Shown here: positions 32,001 to 33,932 of the stretch, one piece after another
Layout: every line of letters begins with the position of its first letter
Position numbering within the stretch: position 1 is the first letter of the stretch
NCBI GenBank assembly: GCA_025963875.1
Contig: JAOPZY010000072.1
Span: 1-33,932, forward strand
Direction of reading: 5' to 3'
Length of the DNA stretch: 33,932 nt
Origin: Actinomycetota bacterium
GTDB taxonomy: Bacteria; Actinomycetota; CADDZG01; JAHWKV01; JAOPZY01
Notes under the pieces: model-generated
The model's database searches: none
What the model was told of the DNA's origin: nothing
What the model saw: the letters and a program-made list of their open reading frames with translations, nothing else
Made by a program: the position numbers and the translations under genes

Positions 32001-33932
32001 TCACCTTCCGGCACCGATCTCGATGTCGTGGAGGGCCTCGTCGCCCTCCTTGACGATCTCGGAGTCCACCCGTAGCCCGGTGACCGGGCAGAGGTACTCC
32101 CGGTATCGCGCCCGGTGGCCAGCCCGGCCCTCCCGGGTGGCGAATTCCGGGGCGACGTCGCGCAGGGGGCGTTCCAGCACGGCGCAGCCGTCCTTGAAGT
32201 TGCCGCCGGCCGGAGCCAGCACGGCGCGCCCAGTGACGCTCACGAACGCCTCGGGCCGGCCGTCCCGCTCGACGACGGCCAGCTCGCCGGCGAGCGGCCG
32301 CAGCGGCACGTCTTCCGGGACCGTGGCCGGTGCGACGGCTGGCGGAACGGCACTGGCGAGCCGGGCGGCCAGCCGCTCGGCACGCAGCGCCCGGGTTGCG
32401 TCGTCGCCGGGCACCACCCCGTACACCCGCTCGGCCATGTCCGCCGGCAGCGCCCCGGTGGCGATGTCGACCCTCACCTGGGCCGGGTCGCGGGTGAGCG
32501 GGTCGCCGAAGCCGGGCGCGTTGGCCCCGGTCCACTCCCAGGCGGCGTCCGCGGCCATCATGAGCATCGGGCCCTTCGCCTCGACCTCCGCCTCGGCGCC
32601 GGCGATCGCGTCGAGGTCCTGCGGTACCTCCCCCGCGGCGAACCGGTCGGCGACGTCGGTGCCGTGCTTGAGCCGGAAATGCCCTGCCGAGCCGGGGTTG
32701 CCGCCGAACGGCCCGACGGCCTTGGGGAACGACTCGTCCGTGTAGACCGCCGCGGCCATGCCTGGCACGGTCCACGGGATCCCGGCCTCGACGAACCCGC
32801 GCCCGCCGCGGAACCGGCCAGCGCCGCCCGCACCCGCGCGGAGCGCCCGCCGGTAGAGGAACAGCATCGGCCAGAGCAGCTCGAGCTCCTCGATGTTGCT
32901 CGCGGTCCCCTCGGGAATCCAGAAATGGCCGCCGAAGTCGACGCCGTCGCCGGCCGGCGACGCTGCCAGCGAGCCGATCATGTTGTCGGCGTTGCTCGCG
33001 ACGAACGGCTCGCCGGTTGGGTGCGCCCCGCCGGAGATCAGGGCGTAGAACGTCGGGTGCGCGGGACCGATCGCGAGCTTGGCCACGTCCGGCTCGGCAC
33101 ACGCCAGCATCTTGCCGATGACCGCGCCGGACAGGCTGATCAGCGTCTCCATCGTGTAGATCCCAGACGGGCTGACCGCCGCGGGGAAGTCCGCGCAGGA
33201 CAGCGTCCCGGGCACCGGCTCGAAGTGCACCCGCCGGTACACCCCGCCGTACGCGCCGGCGAGGTCCGCGGTGAGCGAGGCGGTCAGCGCGGCAAGGAAG
33301 GCGCCCGAGAACCCCGCGTAGGTGACGTTGATCGAGCCGGTCTGCGGGTCGGTTCCGGCATTGTCCACGTACAGGTGCTCGCCCTGCTTGCGCACGGTGA
33401 TCTGGTACGTGTAGATGCCGGTATCGCCCGTGTGTGCGGCCTCGGCGTAGAGCCGGTGGCTCCACCGGCCGTCGGGGATCTTCGCCAGCCGCTCGGCGAC
33501 GGTCGCCTCGCCGGCGTCGAGCACCCGGTTCATCACCGACTTCACCGCGTCCGCGCCGTACCGGTCGACCAGCGCTGCGATCCGCCCGGCGGCCACCCGG
33601 TTCGCCGACACCGCCGCACGCAGGTCCATGTGCACGTTGGTCGGCAACCGCGACTGGCGCAGGAACATCTCCTCGAGGTCCGTGCGCACCTTGCCGCGAC
33701 TGACCAGCTTGAACGGCGGGAACGCCGGAGGGTCGGTGAAGATGTCCGTCGCGTCGACGCAGAAGCTGCCCATCACCGAGCCGCCGACGTCCGCGTGGTG
33801 CATGACGTTGGCCACCCAGCAGAACAGCTCGTCGCCGACGAACACCGGGGCGGCCACGATCGTGTCCGGCTGGTGCGGGGTGCCGACGTAGGGGTCGTTG
33901 GACACGAACATGTCGCCCGGCTCGATGCCGGG
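32001..33932 (-). CDS. Hydantoinase B / oxoprolinase-family protein (5' end outside window)
   Basis: 643 residues are visible; the gene continues beyond the right edge (the last visible part reads PGIEPGDMFVSNDPYVG). Proteins of this family are the B subunits of ATP-dependent hydantoinases, 5-oxoprolinases and acetone carboxylases, and they open cyclic amides with a HyuA partner. Family motifs: FVSNDPYVGTPHQPD, ANVMHHADVGGSVMG, DTGIYTYQITV, the core NVTYAGFSGAFLAALTASL and ISGGAHPTGEPFVASNADNM, and PGTASNIEELELLWPML. A downstream segment AGGAGRFRGGRGFVEAG is also typical. No A subunit is in the window; it would be expected just upstream, off the edge. The substrate is uncertain. Confidence 0.88.
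   Translation of the reverse strand, partial: PGIEPGDMFVSNDPYVGTPHQPDTIVAAPVFVGDELFCWVANVMHHADVGGSVMGSFCVDATDIFTDPPAFPPFKLVSRGKVRTDLEEMFLRQSRLPTNVHMDLRAAVSANRVAAGRIAALVDRYGADAVKSVMNRVLDAGEATVAERLAKIPDGRWSHRLYAEAAHTGDTGIYTYQITVRKQGEHLYVDNAGTDPQTGSINVTYAGFSGAFLAALTASLTADLAGAYGGVYRRVHFEPVPGTLSCADFPAAVSPSGIYTMETLISLSGAVIGKMLACAEPDVAKLAIGPAHPTFYALISGGAHPTGEPFVASNADNMIGSLAASPAGDGVDFGGHFWIPEGTASNIEELELLWPMLFLYRRALRAGAGGAGRFRGGRGFVEAGIPWTVPGMAAAVYTDESFPKAVGPFGGNPGSAGHFRLKHGTDVADRFAAGEVPQDLDAIAGAEAEVEAKGPMLMMAADAAWEWTGANAPGFGDPLTRDPAQVRVDIATGALPADMAERVYGVVPGDDATRALRAERLAARLASAVPPAVAPATVPEDVPLRPLAGELAVVERDGRPEAFVSVTGRAVLAPAGGNFKDGCAVLERPLRDVAPEFATREGRAGHRARYREYLCPVTGLRVDSEIVKEGDEALHDIEIGAGR

Noticed and set aside
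1-33932. CRISPR array
   Set aside because: No regularly spaced direct repeats of CRISPR length are visible; the only tandem repeat is the 9-base unit at 16809.

Overview
The window is GC-rich throughout, has many GTG/TTG starts, AGGAGG-type ribosome binding sites and ATGA/GTGA/TTGA gene overlaps, and reads as an actinobacterial (Actinomycetota) chromosome. A 7Fe ferredoxin, an F420-type LLM oxidoreductase, an Rv0428c-like SH3 protein and a SirA-type sulfite reductase point the same way. A lineage such as Acidimicrobiia is plausible, but this is inference; no rRNA or marker gene fixes the taxon.

Region 1 (1-6130, minus strand) is one end of a conjugation/type IV secretion operon: LysM membrane protein, TcpC-like protein, two-helix membrane protein, TcpE-like protein, VirB4 ATPase and a TrbL/VirB6-like channel protein that runs off the left edge. 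The genes are packed with 4-base overlaps and start from a near-consensus promoter (TTGACA-17-TAATCT) placed so close to the first ATG that the mRNA is probably leaderless. The relaxase and coupling protein are not in the window.

Region 2 (6168-15391) is mostly core metabolism: a variant Lgt, ferredoxin plus SH3 protein, a small unknown, uridine phosphorylase, a secreted phosphoesterase broken by a 1-base frameshift, an A-type Fe-S carrier, two tandem short MetE-like proteins (only the second has the full zinc site), a GNAT acetyltransferase, an L,D-transpeptidase and an EVE protein. A non-coding stretch with a perfect 20-bp hairpin and a tRNA-His follow.

Region 3 (16002-24108) has a DAO-type flavoenzyme, a small membrane protein, and a compact sulfate assimilation operon: sat, sirA, cysC, cysH (APS-reductase type), a 68-residue zinc ribbon and a fused siroheme synthase. 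Together they carry sulfate to sulfide and make the siroheme that SirA needs.

Region 4 (24148-33932) is a patchwork. A polysaccharide deacetylase lipoprotein appears split by a fragment of an AbiEi-like antitoxin with a 13-bp inverted repeat. After it come a 57-residue zinc-ribbon gene, a strong terminator, a TetR-type operator with a DHA2 efflux pump and its cysteine-rich TetR regulator, a formate/nitrite channel, an LLM oxidoreductase, a second L,D-transpeptidase, a cupin with a structured non-coding region upstream, and the C-terminal part of a hydantoinase B/oxoprolinase protein cut by the right edge.
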